Under the pieces are notes generated by a model. The model saw only the letters and a program-made list of their open reading frames with translations, was not told the origin of the DNA and made no database searches. This document shows, piece after piece, positions 15,544 to 24,455 of a stretch of 32,803 bases of DNA. The position numbers were made by a program, and so were the translations under genes. Origin of the DNA: a virus; the IMG/VR virus record IMGVR_UViG_3300027851_000082, positions 1 through 32,803 of that record. One strand, written 5' to 3'. How positions within the stretch are numbered: position 1 is the stretch's first letter; each line of letters starts with the position of its first letter.

Positions 15544-17697
15544 TTACGCGCCTGCGTTCCAGTAGGCGCCGCGGTAGTCGATGGCTTTGACGCCCCAACG
15601 CAGCATCACCTTCATCTCGGCGCCGTCCACGCGCCAGCCGTCTTGCGTGGTGATGCGGGGCTCTTGCACGCCGTCGAGGAAGCTCACCTCGATCACGGGG
15701 TTCATGGACGGATCGGCGAAGACGCCCCAGCCGGTGCCCGACAGGCGCGGGGTTTCCACGATCTGCGAGACCATGTTGCGCACGGTGTTGGGCTTCTGCA
15801 GCTTGTTGGCGGTTTCGGGGTCATATTCCGAACCGTTGAGGGTGCGGAAGGTGTCACCCAGCTCCAACGGGCACACGGCGATGCCGGGCACGATGTCGAG
15901 GAACTCGTTGCCGCCGATGTCCTTTTGCTTGGCCAGGGCCAGGCGAGCCGCGGTGAGCGTGACAGTGGATGGAACTGCGCCGGCGCCGGCCAGGTTGTTG
16001 TGCGAGGCGTGGAACAGCGCCAGGCCATCGTCGATCACGGGGTTGCTGGCCAGGTACGCCCACACCGAGGTTTCGATGGTGCGAGCAGCTGCACGGCCCA
16101 GCATGGTGGACAAGCCCACCAGGGCGCCCAGGTCATCGTTGATCACCAGCTCGTCGGTGATGGCGATGATGTTGCCCTTCTTGCCGACCTTGACCTTGGC
16201 CTTTTCGCCATCGGGGATCTGCTTGTTTTTGTATTCGCCGTGCTCGTCGAGATCGTCGAGGTTGCCGATGGAGCCGGTGCGGTAGCGGTTGTGCTCCCGC
16301 AGATCGCCCACCGAACCGATGGAGCAGATCAGGCGCCACTTGTCAGGCGTGGCCTTGAAGGCGCCCAGCAGCGCCTTGTGCATGACGTTTTCCAGCAGCA
16401 CCGGGAAGTCGGACGTGCCTTGACCAACAAAGGCGGCAGACACGATCTCGAACTTGTCCATGCCCGCGGTGTTGCGGCCAGTGGCGCGTACGCAGGCCTC
16501 GGCAATTTCCAGCAGCGAGCGGCCACGGAAGGGGTTGGCCGTATCCATGGCGATCACGCGGCCACCATCGCCAATGGCACCGCCGCGGGCCAACACGGCG
16601 TTGGTCATGGCAGCGCGGATCTTGTCGCGCTCATCGGCTTCGGTGGTGATCTGTCCAGCGGGCGAGGCACCGCGACCGGCCTTGGCCAGGATGCGGCGGC
16701 CGGCTTCGTCGGCATCGATGGCCGGATCGGCCAGGCACTGGGCCTGCACATCCGACAGATCGCCGAAGCGCGTGCCGATCTGGTCAAACGCAGCTTGCAC
16801 GGTTTGACGGCGCGCCACTTCGGCGCGCACGCCTTCGTCGCGCGCCGCGGCCAGCGCGGCCGGGTCAACGGCCGGCGCTGCAGGGTTGGTGGAGTTGGCG
16901 GCTTGTTGATTGGCCGCCGGGGCTTGGTTGGCTTGAGGCATGGTTGCCTGCTCCTGTGGTTGTGCGGCGGCTGCCGCGGGAAGAGACGGGGTGGGCGCGG
17001 GCCGCGGATAGCGCGACTGCGCCATGGCCACCACGCGGGCACGGGCCTGCGCGGGCTCGGGATCAGCAGCGGCCTCGGGGCCTTGCACGATGGCGTCGAC
17101 GAACCCGAAGACCAGGGCCTCGTCAGCGGTGTAGTAGTGGTCGACGCCATCGCTGAGCAATGCCAAGATTTCGTCGGTTCCCTTGCCTGTCTTGGCGACG
17201 TAGCTGGTGGCCATGGCGCGGGCGTAGGTGTCGAGCACATCAGCCATGCGGCGCAGCTCTTCCGCGTTGCCATAGATGCCGGCCCAGGGGGCATGCACCA
17301 TCAGCAGCGCGTTGGCCGCCATCTCGACGCGATCACCCGCCATGGCGATCAGCGAGGCGATGCTGTAGGCGATGGAATCGACCACGCAGGTGACCGATGC
17401 GGGGTGGCGCTTGAGCGCGTTGTAGATGCCAATGCCGTCAGGCACCGAGCCGCCGATGCTGGCAATGCGCACGGTGAGCTTGTCGACCTGCAGGGCGGCA
17501 ATCTCGGCAACGAAGTCGCGGGCACTGACGGTTTCAGCCCACCAGCTTTCGCCGATGTCGCCGTAGATCAGCACCTCGGCAGCCGAGGCGCTGGGGGCAG
17601 ACGATGGGTCCAAGGCGGCTTGTGCGGCTGCAGCCACGGGCGCCAGGTTGCGGATGGTGTACCAGCGCTGCTGCGCGTTGGGGGCAAGTTGGGACAT
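15544..17697 (-). CDS. Prohead protease-major capsid protein fusion, 717 aa
   Basis: Residues 40-205 are a ClpP-like serine protease. They include the IGGSVPDGI loop (81-89), the catalytic Ser112 in SIAYSIAS, His135 in LLMVHAP, and the likely Asp186 before YYTADEA. Residues 210-300 are an Ala/Gln/Pro-rich linker that may act as scaffold. From about 300 the sequence becomes an HK97-like capsid protein, with blocks such as DFPVLLENVMHKALLGAF and LGRAAARTIETSVWAYL. The protease part should cut itself and the scaffold from the capsid subunit during prohead maturation. Fused protease-capsid genes are known in several phages. It sits between portal and decoration genes. A possible internal start lies at 16941. 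Confidence 0.92.
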   Translation of the reverse strand: MSQLAPNAQQRWYTIRNLAPVAAAAQAALDPSSAPSASAAEVLIYGDIGESWWAETVSARDFVAEIAALQVDKLTVRIASIGGSVPDGIGIYNALKRHPASVTCVVDSIAYSIASLIAMAGDRVEMAANALLMVHAPWAGIYGNAEELRRMADVLDTYARAMATSYVAKTGKGTDEILALLSDGVDHYYTADEALVFGFVDAIVQGPEAAADPEPAQARARVVAMAQSRYPRPAPTPSLPAAAAAQPQEQATMPQANQAPAANQQAANSTNPAAPAVDPAALAAARDEGVRAEVARRQTVQAAFDQIGTRFGDLSDVQAQCLADPAIDADEAGRRILAKAGRGASPAGQITTEADERDKIRAAMTNAVLARGGAIGDGGRVIAMDTANPFRGRSLLEIAEACVRATGRNTAGMDKFEIVSAAFVGQGTSDFPVLLENVMHKALLGAFKATPDKWRLICSIGSVGDLREHNRYRTGSIGNLDDLDEHGEYKNKQIPDGEKAKVKVGKKGNIIAITDELVINDDLGALVGLSTMLGRAAARTIETSVWAYLASNPVIDDGLALFHASHNNLAGAGAVPSTVTLTAARLALAKQKDIGGNEFLDIVPGIAVCPLELGDTFRTLNGSEYDPETANKLQKPNTVRNMVSQIVETPRLSGTGWGVFADPSMNPVIEVSFLDGVQEPRITTQDGWRVDGAEMKVMLRWGVKAIDYRGAYWNAGA
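16939..16954 (-). promoter_or_regulatory. Internal ribosome site and ATG inside the protease-capsid fusion
   Basis: On the minus strand GGAG (16951-16954) lies nine bases before an in-frame ATG at 16941, residue 253 of the fusion. Initiation here would make a 465-residue product lacking the protease but keeping the linker and capsid domain. In lambda, the scaffold Nu3 starts inside the protease gene C in a comparable way. Use of this start is inferred. Confidence 0.5.
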
Positions 17698-17700
17698 GGG

Positions 17701-19311
17701 TCAGACCTCGGCCGGCGTGCCGGCGGGTTGGTGGGGAGCGCCTTCGCTCATGGCGGCGGCCATCAGGCCGGTGCGCATGGCAGCGCTGGCTTTGGCGCCC
17801 TGCTGAGCGCCAGGCGCGGCGGGCGCGGCAGGAATGGCGATGCCGGCCTTTTCAAGCTTGGCCTGCCATTCCTTGCGTTGGGCGATCACGTTGTCAGGCG
17901 TGGCACCGCGCTTGCGGATGCCTTCGACTTCGCTGGCCAGGCCGGCTTCGATCAGCGTGAGCCAGGCCAGGGCCTCTTTGGCCGGGTCGATCCAGGGCAT
18001 GCCCGGGGCGATGTACAGCACGTCGTCGTTGGTGAGCGGATCCACATCCGCGGGCATGCGCACAATGGCCGAGAGGTTGGCCATGCGGATGAAGTCCTGC
18101 ACCACGGGATCAAGCCACATGCCCACGAAGTCGTCTGTGAGCATGGCGTACATGATCGACTGCTCGACCAGCTCTTGGCGCTGGGCGCTGTAGGTGCCTT
18201 CGTAAGATTTCGAGACGCTGGAGAAGCTGGCACCGACACCCGCACAGAACGCACGAAGCTGGCCGTGGCGGAACGTCACCAAGTTCGGGTTGGGCCGCTT
18301 GCTGTCGATCAGGCCGATCTCTTCGCCCACCGCTAGGGTGTCGATGATCATGCCCGGCGCGAAGCCAATCTCGCGGGACTTTGGCTGGCCAGTGACGGGA
18401 TCGATGGTGGGCGTGTAGCCATCGCCTTCGGGCGCTTGGCGCTTCACGTAGCCCGTGAGCATCGCGGCGATCTTGGCGGCGATGCGTTCGGATTCTTCGT
18501 AGTCCTTCAGGTCTTCGATGCGGGTGATCACCGAAGCGAAGCGGCTGACACCGCGAAGCTGGCCGATGCGGCTCAGCTCGGCCAGGTGCGTCATGCGTTC
18601 AGCCGGGATGATCTTGGTGCCGGAGAAAGCGCCGCTGCCCAGCACCGTACCTTCGCCGGGGTGCTGCTTGAGCACGTGAAACCCGGTCTTTTCGTTCCAG
18701 GTGTTGAGCTGGATGCCTTGGCGAATGCCACGCTCCGGGTCGTTCAAATCCAAGGGGACAAGATCGGGCTCCAACAGCTCAAGGCTGAGGGGCACGCGCG
18801 ATGCGTGGCGCAGGTAATCGACCTGGCCGCGCAGGTGCTGCATGAACATCTCGCCATCCCGGAACCACGTGCGCGCCGACAGGCGCTGGCACTTGCCCAT
18901 GGTGTGGGTGCGGGTGACTTCGGGGCGCTTGCAGAACGCCTGGTACTCACGGGTAAGGGCCGCGGCGTACTCGGTGTGGATCGTGCCGTCTTTGCGGCGG
19001 GGCTGGAACTCGACGCCGATGCCGGCCGGGCCCACGGTGTTGACCACCAGCACATTGAGCGCGCCAACGGTGAGGTCATGGTTGCGGTCGTAGTGCCGCA
19101 TCTGGGTGCGGATGGCGGCGGCACCTTGGTCGACCAGCGCGTTGGGGCCGCGGGTGTCGCGGTGCATCTTGCGCTGCGTGCCGGGCTTGGCCGCTTCGTA
19201 GTACGCCAACACTCGACGGGCCGCCGCGCGGCGCATGGCCAGGCTGGGCGCCACCGCGGCGACCGCCTGGTCAAGCATGCGAGCCACCACACCGACACCA
19301 GGGCGAGCCAT
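17701..19311 (-). CDS. B: Portal protein (lambda B family), 536 aa
   Basis: Length (536 residues against 533 in lambda B) and the conserved blocks fit the phage_portal_2 family. Blocks include YEAAKPGTQRKMHRD near 38, RTWFRDGEMFMQ near 145, IIPAERMTHLAE near 235, GQLRGVSRFASVITR near 252 and SVSKSYEGTYSAQRQELVE near 365. Twelve copies form the vertex channel through which terminase loads DNA. The C-terminal 60 residues are a low-complexity Ala-rich tail. Its ATG at 19311 overlaps the stop of the gpW gene (TGATG), and the protease-capsid gene follows three bases after its own stop. Confidence 0.95.
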   Translation of the reverse strand: MARPGVGVVARMLDQAVAAVAPSLAMRRAAARRVLAYYEAAKPGTQRKMHRDTRGPNALVDQGAAAIRTQMRHYDRNHDLTVGALNVLVVNTVGPAGIGVEFQPRRKDGTIHTEYAAALTREYQAFCKRPEVTRTHTMGKCQRLSARTWFRDGEMFMQHLRGQVDYLRHASRVPLSLELLEPDLVPLDLNDPERGIRQGIQLNTWNEKTGFHVLKQHPGEGTVLGSGAFSGTKIIPAERMTHLAELSRIGQLRGVSRFASVITRIEDLKDYEESERIAAKIAAMLTGYVKRQAPEGDGYTPTIDPVTGQPKSREIGFAPGMIIDTLAVGEEIGLIDSKRPNPNLVTFRHGQLRAFCAGVGASFSSVSKSYEGTYSAQRQELVEQSIMYAMLTDDFVGMWLDPVVQDFIRMANLSAIVRMPADVDPLTNDDVLYIAPGMPWIDPAKEALAWLTLIEAGLASEVEGIRKRGATPDNVIAQRKEWQAKLEKAGIAIPAAPAAPGAQQGAKASAAMRTGLMAAAMSEGAPHQPAGTPAEV

Positions 19312-19571
19312 CAGCAGCTCCCGTCCATGCGAGCACGGGCAAAGCCCAGCCCGCCGATGCGCGGCGCGCCGGATGCGGCGGACTGTTCGTTGGCGAGCTG
19401 GCGTTCCAGCCCGGCGATGCCGGCCCGGATCTGCGCCAGGTCAGCACCTTTCCAGAGCTGGGTGGCGCCGTTGCCGAGGTCGGCGCGGACTTCCTGGCCT
19501 AGCAGTACAGCAGCCTCCGCGGCGCGATAGGCAGCCAAGCGGTCGGCGGTGGTGGTGGGCGTTGTGGCCAT
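19311..19571 (-). CDS. W: Head-tail joining protein gpW, 86 aa
   Basis: This small helix-hairpin-helix protein fits gpW: an N-terminal helix, DRLAAYRAAEAAVLLG (about 9-25), a short beta hairpin, NGATQLWKG, then a second helix, ADLAQIRAGIAGLERQL. gpW closes the portal exit after packaging and receives gpFII. The start is chosen at ATG 19571 (MATTPTTT); an upstream ATG at 19604 would add eleven residues atypical for the family. It lies directly before portal as in lambda. Confidence 0.8.
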   Translation of the reverse strand: MATTPTTTADRLAAYRAAEAAVLLGQEVRADLGNGATQLWKGADLAQIRAGIAGLERQLANEQSAASGAPRIGGLGFARARMDGSC

Positions 19572-19639
19572 GGAGCGGCATGGTGTCCACAAGCCCTGCG
19601 CCACGCCATATGAGTGTGGCGCAGCCCGATTCGGCGGCC

Positions 19640-20029
19640 CTATTCCTGGGTGTTCCTGAGGCGTTGCAGCACCCGCTCAACAGTGCGACGGCCCACGCCG
19701 TGCTTGACCGCTACCGACTCCATCAAGGCACGCGGAGCCTTCGCGGTGCGGGACAAGAAGCCCGGCTCAAGGACCGAACGAAGCGACCGCTCGATGGCTT
19801 CGTGATTGGTCACGCCGGCCCTGCGGTCAGCGATGGGCACGTACATCATGCCGCCGCCAAACTCGTCGATCAGCCCATCGGCCACTTCGGCCGCCACGGT
19901 GTGCGCGAGCTGATCGCTAGCAAACACCTTGCGGCGCAGGATGCCGGCCACGATCTTGGTGATGCGGCTGCATTGGTCGGCGCGAATGGCCGGGCTCTCG
20001 CCGGCGGTGATGTGATCTTGCGTGGTCAT
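19640..20029 (-). CDS. Small Mor-like DNA-binding protein, 129 aa
   Basis: The start is set at ATG 20029, which overlaps the terminase stop (ATGA). The central block, DGLIDEFGGGMMYVPIADRR (about 70-90), resembles the dimerisation strand region of Mor/C-type activators. The C-terminus, VKHGVGRRTVERVLQRLRN, looks like a helix-turn-helix. A local regulator is possible, but the position between terminase and gpW could also mean a packaging accessory. The family call is by motif shape and is uncertain. A 68-base gap with no other feature follows before the gpW gene. Confidence 0.55.
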   Translation of the reverse strand: MTTQDHITAGESPAIRADQCSRITKIVAGILRRKVFASDQLAHTVAAEVADGLIDEFGGGMMYVPIADRRAGVTNHEAIERSLRSVLEPGFLSRTAKAPRALMESVAVKHGVGRRTVERVLQRLRNTQE

Positions 20030-22125
20030 AGACGCGAACTCCATGCGGAGGAGGCGATGCTGGATGGCCGCACGGGTTGACGCGGCACGGGTGGCGGTAG
20101 AACGGGGGGCACGGTGCGCTGGATAGGCTCATCCGACAGCACCGGTGCGGAGGTGGCTGGCAGTGCCGGCAATGGCTGCGGTACCGGAGCGCTGAACAAG
20201 TCCGGCAGCAGCGCCGATTCCCAGCGCTCCCATGTGGCTGCGGTCTGGGTGTGCAGGCCCAGCACCTGGCACAAGAACATGACGATCACGGTGCAGTCGA
20301 GCGCTTCATTGCGGTGGCCAGCGGGGCACACCCAGCGCTCTTCCCAGCCACGGGCCGTGCGCACACGAATGCGGTGCTCGGCAGTGAGCTGGCCGAACCA
20401 TTCGGGCGAGAGGTATCGGTTGAGGTGCACGTAGCCAGGGCCGTGGGCCTTCACTTTGTCGAGGCGGCCGTGCAGCAGATCTTTGGCCGTGTCCACGCAG
20501 ATGCGCCACAGCTTCAGGCCGCGCTTGATGGTGCGGCCCCGCGCGTTGACGTCCACCATGCTGGGCTTCATCTTGATGGGCGAGCCCAGGGCCGGGTCAC
20601 CCTTGGTGGCGTAGATCGGCAGGTGGGGCCGCTCGCGCACCCAGTTGTAGGCCTGGTGTGTCCAGTTGCTGCCGCCGGTGTCAATGCCAACGGCATCGAT
20701 CGGCATGCGGGCGCCGTGCACGTGTTGGTAGACGGTGGCGATCAGCGGGTCGAGCTTGGCGCCCCACTCGGCCTGGCTGGCCGGGTTGCCGTAGACGATG
20801 CGGTGATCGATGGGCCACATCTCTTCACCACGGCCAACAGCCCACACGGTTGCTTCCCAGCGGTCGGCCTGTGTGTCGATGCCCATGAGGATCTTGCAGG
20901 CGCCGGCGGGCACGGTGAGCAGCGGCACGTCGGTATCGAGCTTGGCGCGCTGCTGCAGCACGGTGGCGTCGGTGTGTTCATACTCTTCCTCCCACACCTG
21001 GGCCAGCGTTTCGTTCACGAAGCCTTGCATGGGCGCGCTGTCGCCGCCTTTCTGAGCGATGCGGGCTTCAAGGAACTCGCGCACGATGTCGGGCCAGGTG
21101 CGCTGGGGGCTGTAGGCCGTCCACACGTCGTCGAATGCAACGTGGCGCGGTGGCTGGCATTCGGCACCGTCTTCGCCATACCAAACGTCGGCCACGTGGT
21201 CATAGCGCAGGCGCCCGAGGTGATCGACCCAAGCACCGGCATCGGTGACGGCCAGATAGTCGGCCTGCGTGATCGATGCATGGCAGTGCGGGCACACGTG
21301 GCGCACGGTGGCCGGCGCCGTCTTCGGATCGCTGCCGTCCCACTTGAAGCCGTGGGCAATATCCTTGCCGCCCCAGAGAAGCGGGTGTTCAACACCGCAA
21401 TGGGGACACGTGATGTTGTAGAGCATGCGCGCGTCGGCCACCTTCACGCGCCGTTCGAGGTGGCTGATGCCCTTCACCCGCGGCGTCGAGCCGATCACGA
21501 TCTTGGGGAAAGGTGCACCCTCAAGACGGCCCCACGCGCCGGTGAATGGGTCGATCGTCTTCTCGACGATCTGATCCATGGCGTCGATCTCGTCGAGGAT
21601 CGACACGGCCACGGTGATGCGCCTGAAGCTGCGTGCGGCCTTGGCCCCCAGCAGGTGCAGCACGCTGCCGCGGAAGCGCTTGAACTTGATGGTGTTCTGA
21701 TCGGCACCCGCACGCTTCACCGGCTTGAGCGCGGCGCAGATGTCGAAGGCCGGGGAGATCTCGCTCTTTTCGAACGAGTCGCGGTCATCATCGGTGGGCT
21801 GCCAGATGGCCTGCTTGCGGCGACGGTGCGAGGCGTTGTAGGCAGCGAAGGCGACCAGCGTTTTGGTGTAGCCCACCCGCTTGGCCTTCTTGACGTTGAC
21901 CTCTTCGATGGCGTCGTTACCGAACGCATTCATCCACCCGATCTGGAAAGCCCAGGGCTCCCAGCGGCCACGCTTGTGGCTGCTTTCCTCGTCGAGTTCA
22001 AAGTGCTTCGATGCCCACTCGCTCAGCGTCATGGGCGGCTCGGCCTTCAACGGCGCCAGGCCCGATCGCACTGAGCGCAAGACAGCAGCACGCAGCTCAG
22101 ACGGGAGCGGGTTGTACGTGGTCAT
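20026..22125 (-). CDS. Terminase large subunit (lambda gpA family), 699 aa
   Basis: The ATPase motor has the gpA-type Walker A at about 79-89 (KKAKRVGYTKT, close to lambda's KSARVGYSK) and Walker B, VAVSILDEID, at 172-181. Two CPHC pairs (about 238-290) suggest a zinc site. The nuclease half begins near 405 with KILMGIDTQADRW and continues with VGIDTGGS and HRNEALDCTVI near the end. It cuts cos-type ends and pumps DNA into the prohead. The last 60 residues are a Pro-rich tail that looks added. The ATG at 22125 overlaps the small-subunit stop (ATGA). Confidence 0.95.
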   Translation of the reverse strand: MTTYNPLPSELRAAVLRSVRSGLAPLKAEPPMTLSEWASKHFELDEESSHKRGRWEPWAFQIGWMNAFGNDAIEEVNVKKAKRVGYTKTLVAFAAYNASHRRRKQAIWQPTDDDRDSFEKSEISPAFDICAALKPVKRAGADQNTIKFKRFRGSVLHLLGAKAARSFRRITVAVSILDEIDAMDQIVEKTIDPFTGAWGRLEGAPFPKIVIGSTPRVKGISHLERRVKVADARMLYNITCPHCGVEHPLLWGGKDIAHGFKWDGSDPKTAPATVRHVCPHCHASITQADYLAVTDAGAWVDHLGRLRYDHVADVWYGEDGAECQPPRHVAFDDVWTAYSPQRTWPDIVREFLEARIAQKGGDSAPMQGFVNETLAQVWEEEYEHTDATVLQQRAKLDTDVPLLTVPAGACKILMGIDTQADRWEATVWAVGRGEEMWPIDHRIVYGNPASQAEWGAKLDPLIATVYQHVHGARMPIDAVGIDTGGSNWTHQAYNWVRERPHLPIYATKGDPALGSPIKMKPSMVDVNARGRTIKRGLKLWRICVDTAKDLLHGRLDKVKAHGPGYVHLNRYLSPEWFGQLTAEHRIRVRTARGWEERWVCPAGHRNEALDCTVIVMFLCQVLGLHTQTAATWERWESALLPDLFSAPVPQPLPALPATSAPVLSDEPIQRTVPPVLPPPVPRQPVRPSSIASSAWSSRL

Positions 22126-22844
22126 TCTTCGTCGGGCGCCGACAGGTCGACCGGGTCTTCATCTTCAACAGGCTGGTCACCCTCGCCCAGCATGTCGGCC
22201 ATCAGGCTTTCGGTCTTGCGGACCATCTCGTTTCGAGCCGACGACAGCTCGCGCATGATCGCGTTGAGGGCCGGCTGTGGCAGGTCTGGGCATACGCGGC
22301 GAAGCGCTGCTGGGATCTGGTCGAAGCGATCGACCACCGATTGCGCCGCGTTGGCCAGGACATCGCCCAACAGATCGATCGGGCCATAGGTTCCGCGCGC
22401 CACTGAGTTCTTGATGTCCTGCCCTTCGCGCTGCGACCTGGCCAGCGCCGCGCGTTCCTGCACCAGATCGAGCCCTTCACTGTCGCCACCCAGACGGCCC
22501 GCGGCCTGTTCACGAAGCCGGCGGATGTAGGCCGCACGCAGCACCGACAAAGGGGTCTGCTTGTGGTCCATGCCCAGTTGGCCCAGCAGCTCACGCAGGT
22601 TGCGCTCGCTCATGTCCAGATGCGCGGCGATCTCGGCCTGGGTGGGCATGCGCTCGCGGCGGTCTGGCTCTTGATGCAGGTACCCGATGTAGTCCCTGAG
22701 GATGTGGGCCGGAACGTATTTCCCTGGCCCTGCGCGGCGCACTATGCCCGCACCCACCAGCTTGGTGAGCTGGTCGGGGCTGACTTGCAGCAGCGATGCA
22801 GCAGCGTCGTGGCTGATCGTGTTGGCCGGCGCCGGTGCGTTCAC
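22122..22844 (-). CDS. Terminase small subunit, 240 aa
   Basis: A DNA-binding N-terminus contains a helix-turn-helix (about 12-36, AAASLLQVSPDQLTKLVGAG) followed by RAGPGKYVPAHILRDYIGYL. A second HTH-like block, PTQAEIAAHLDMSERNLRELL, lies at about 67-87. A helical middle region and an acidic C-terminus follow, the latter usual for large-subunit binding. It recognises the packaging site. The GTG start at 22844 overlaps the methyltransferase stop (GTGA), and its stop overlaps the large subunit's ATG. The double-HTH N-terminus is longer than in lambda Nu1 (181 residues). Confidence 0.85.
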   Translation of the reverse strand: MNAPAPANTISHDAAASLLQVSPDQLTKLVGAGIVRRAGPGKYVPAHILRDYIGYLHQEPDRRERMPTQAEIAAHLDMSERNLRELLGQLGMDHKQTPLSVLRAAYIRRLREQAAGRLGGDSEGLDLVQERAALARSQREGQDIKNSVARGTYGPIDLLGDVLANAAQSVVDRFDQIPAALRRVCPDLPQPALNAIMRELSSARNEMVRKTESLMADMLGEGDQPVEDEDPVDLSAPDEE

Positions 22845-23950
22845 GCAGGCACCTCATCCGTGACGCGCTCAGCCTGCACTTCGGCGAAGGTCTGGCCGGT
22901 TGACTCAAGCACCGCCTCTTGGCCGGTGTGGGCCTGCCAGCGGCGCACGATGACGTCGACGTACATGCCCTGCAGTTCCATCGAGAAGCAGCGCCGGCCA
23001 GTGCGCTCGGCACCCATCAGCGTGGATCCACTTCCACCGAAGGGCTCGATGCAAAGGCCGGCATCGCGCAGGCTGCTGCGCATCACGCGCTCCATCATGG
23101 CCACCGGCTTGGGTGTCGCGTGGCCGTGGCGTTCATCACCCGTGACGCGGGAGAACTCCCACACGTCGCGCATCACATCGTGGGCGTTGTCGAAGTAGGG
23201 GCGGCCGGCGCGGAACTCTTCCCCGCGGGGCCCCAAGACATCAGAGACATAGACGGCATACTGCGCCTGATGTTCGGCTTGCAGTTCGACAAACGGCCTG
23301 GTGAAGGCCCGGCCTTCAGCGGCCTTGGCCAGCTTTATGTAGTCCCGCTCGCTGATCATCTGCCACTGGCTCTTTCCGAACCAGTGGCCCTGCATGTGGT
23401 TGCCGACGATGCGCGTCAAGTCAGACGCACGCCAGCCCGCCTTGTCGCGCTCACCGATCAGCCAAGTTCTGATTGAATCCCAGCCCGGCCAATAATCGTC
23501 TTTTGAGTTCCCCGCCGGCAACAGCGTGTGCCGACCGATCTTGAAGAAGAGACACCGCTCGCTTGCTTCGGGGTACTGCGTCATCTCCGGCGAGGCCATG
23601 CCTGCGATCGACTTCTTGTCCCAGACGATCTCGTTGGTCATGGTGAGCGGCTCACTGTCGCCCAGGCCGCCTGCATACCAGAGCCGCCACAGGTCGGGCG
23701 AGTTGCCCCAGATGTAGGCCGTGGCGTTGGGAGCCAGGTGCGCACGGAATGCCCGCCACCACGCCATCTGGAAGGCGTCGAGCTTGGCGCCGTAGAGGTT
23801 GTCGTTGGCTACGCCATCGGCCGCCTTGCCCATGCCATAGGGTGGGTCGGCATGCAGCAGCTGGGCAGTCTCCCCGGCCAACAGTTGGGCCACGTCGGCT
23901 GCGCTGGTGCTGTCACCGCACATGACGCGATGCCCACCCAGCACCCACAC
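22841..23950 (-). CDS. DNA methyltransferase domain (DPPY type), separated by a frameshift from ParB domain
   Basis: The amino-methyltransferase motifs are clear: catalytic DPPY at 35-38 precedes the AdoMet-binding EPFGGSGS at 302-309, the beta-class order. The start shown is a GTG at 23950, but the same frame continues upstream without a stop to the G tract at 24027-24036. Reading across that tract with one G fewer joins it to the ParB-like domain as one protein of 534 residues, the usual form in phages. It probably modifies phage DNA against host restriction. The exact target base is not deducible; N6-adenine is most likely from DPPY. It overlaps the small terminase gene by GTGA. Confidence 0.85.
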   Translation of the reverse strand: MWVLGGHRVMCGDSTSAADVAQLLAGETAQLLHADPPYGMGKAADGVANDNLYGAKLDAFQMAWWRAFRAHLAPNATAYIWGNSPDLWRLWYAGGLGDSEPLTMTNEIVWDKKSIAGMASPEMTQYPEASERCLFFKIGRHTLLPAGNSKDDYWPGWDSIRTWLIGERDKAGWRASDLTRIVGNHMQGHWFGKSQWQMISERDYIKLAKAAEGRAFTRPFVELQAEHQAQYAVYVSDVLGPRGEEFRAGRPYFDNAHDVMRDVWEFSRVTGDERHGHATPKPVAMMERVMRSSLRDAGLCIEPFGGSGSTLMGAERTGRRCFSMELQGMYVDVIVRRWQAHTGQEAVLESTGQTFAEVQAERVTDEVPA

Positions 23951-24446
23951 GTCGCCGGTCAGTGAGACGACGGCCTGCTCGGGCTCGGGCGCATCGTCCG
24001 CATCGTTCAGGCCCTCGGTTGCAACGCCCCCCCCCCTCGGGTTTCGGGTCTTGCATGAGCAGCGCGTTGAGCTCGTCTTCGTCGAAGCCGAGCGCGCCCA
24101 TGTCGAAGTCCACGGCCATGAGGTCCTTCAGCTCAAGGCGCAGCAGTTCTTCGTCCCACTCTGACCCTTGGGCCAGCTTGTTGTCGGCGATCACGTAGGC
24201 GCGCTTCTGCGCATCGGTGAGACCCACCTTGCGATGGCACGGGGCGGCATCGAGGCCCAGCAACTGGGCCGCGCGCAAGCGCCCGTGCCCGGCCAGCAGC
24301 GTGCCGGCCTCATCGATCAGTAGCGGTACCGTCCAGCCAAACTCGGTGATCGACTTGGCGATGTCGGCCACCTGCTCATCCGAGTGCGTGCGGCTGTTGC
24401 GCTCGTTGGGCTTGATGGCGTTGAGTGGTAAGAGTTCGATCTTCAT
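23913..24446 (-). CDS. ParB-like nuclease domain, N-terminal part of a split fusion
   Basis: Residues 1-120 form a ParB/Srx-like domain. They include LPLNAIKPNERNSRTHS near the start, the diagnostic LAGHGRLRAA motif and the block KRAYVIADNKL. After the GGG run the frame reads arginine/cysteine-rich nonsense and stops at 23913, overlapping the methyltransferase frame. Removing one G restores the fusion. The ATG at 24446 is preferred; an in-frame TTG lies three codons upstream. Neither has a strong ribosome site. The domain in such fusions is thought to help the methylase engage DNA. Confidence 0.75.
   Translation of the reverse strand: MKIELLPLNAIKPNERNSRTHSDEQVADIAKSITEFGWTVPLLIDEAGTLLAGHGRLRAAQLLGLDAAPCHRKVGLTDAQKRAYVIADNKLAQGSEWDEELLRLELKDLMAVDFDMGALGFDEDELNALLMQDPKPEGGGRCNRGPERCGRCARARAGRRLTDRRRVGAGWASRHVR
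24027..24036 (-). repeat. Ten-base G homopolymer splitting ParB and methyltransferase frames
   Basis: Ten consecutive G on the minus strand lie exactly where the two reading frames part. Nine G would make one ORF; ten force a +1 shift and an early stop. The tract could be a phase-variable contingency repeat or a sequencing/assembly length error. Confidence 0.8.
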
Positions 24447-24455
24447 AGGGTGCAA

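Noticed and set aside
15280-18336. Plus-strand ORF of 1018 codons
   Set aside because: It is entirely antisense to the protease-capsid and portal genes, whose family motifs are clear. Long antisense frames are expected in GC-rich coding DNA. Composition is Gly/His/Val-rich and not protein-like.
20251-22074. Plus-strand ORF of 607 codons
   Set aside because: It is antisense to the large terminase gene, which has Walker and nuclease motifs.
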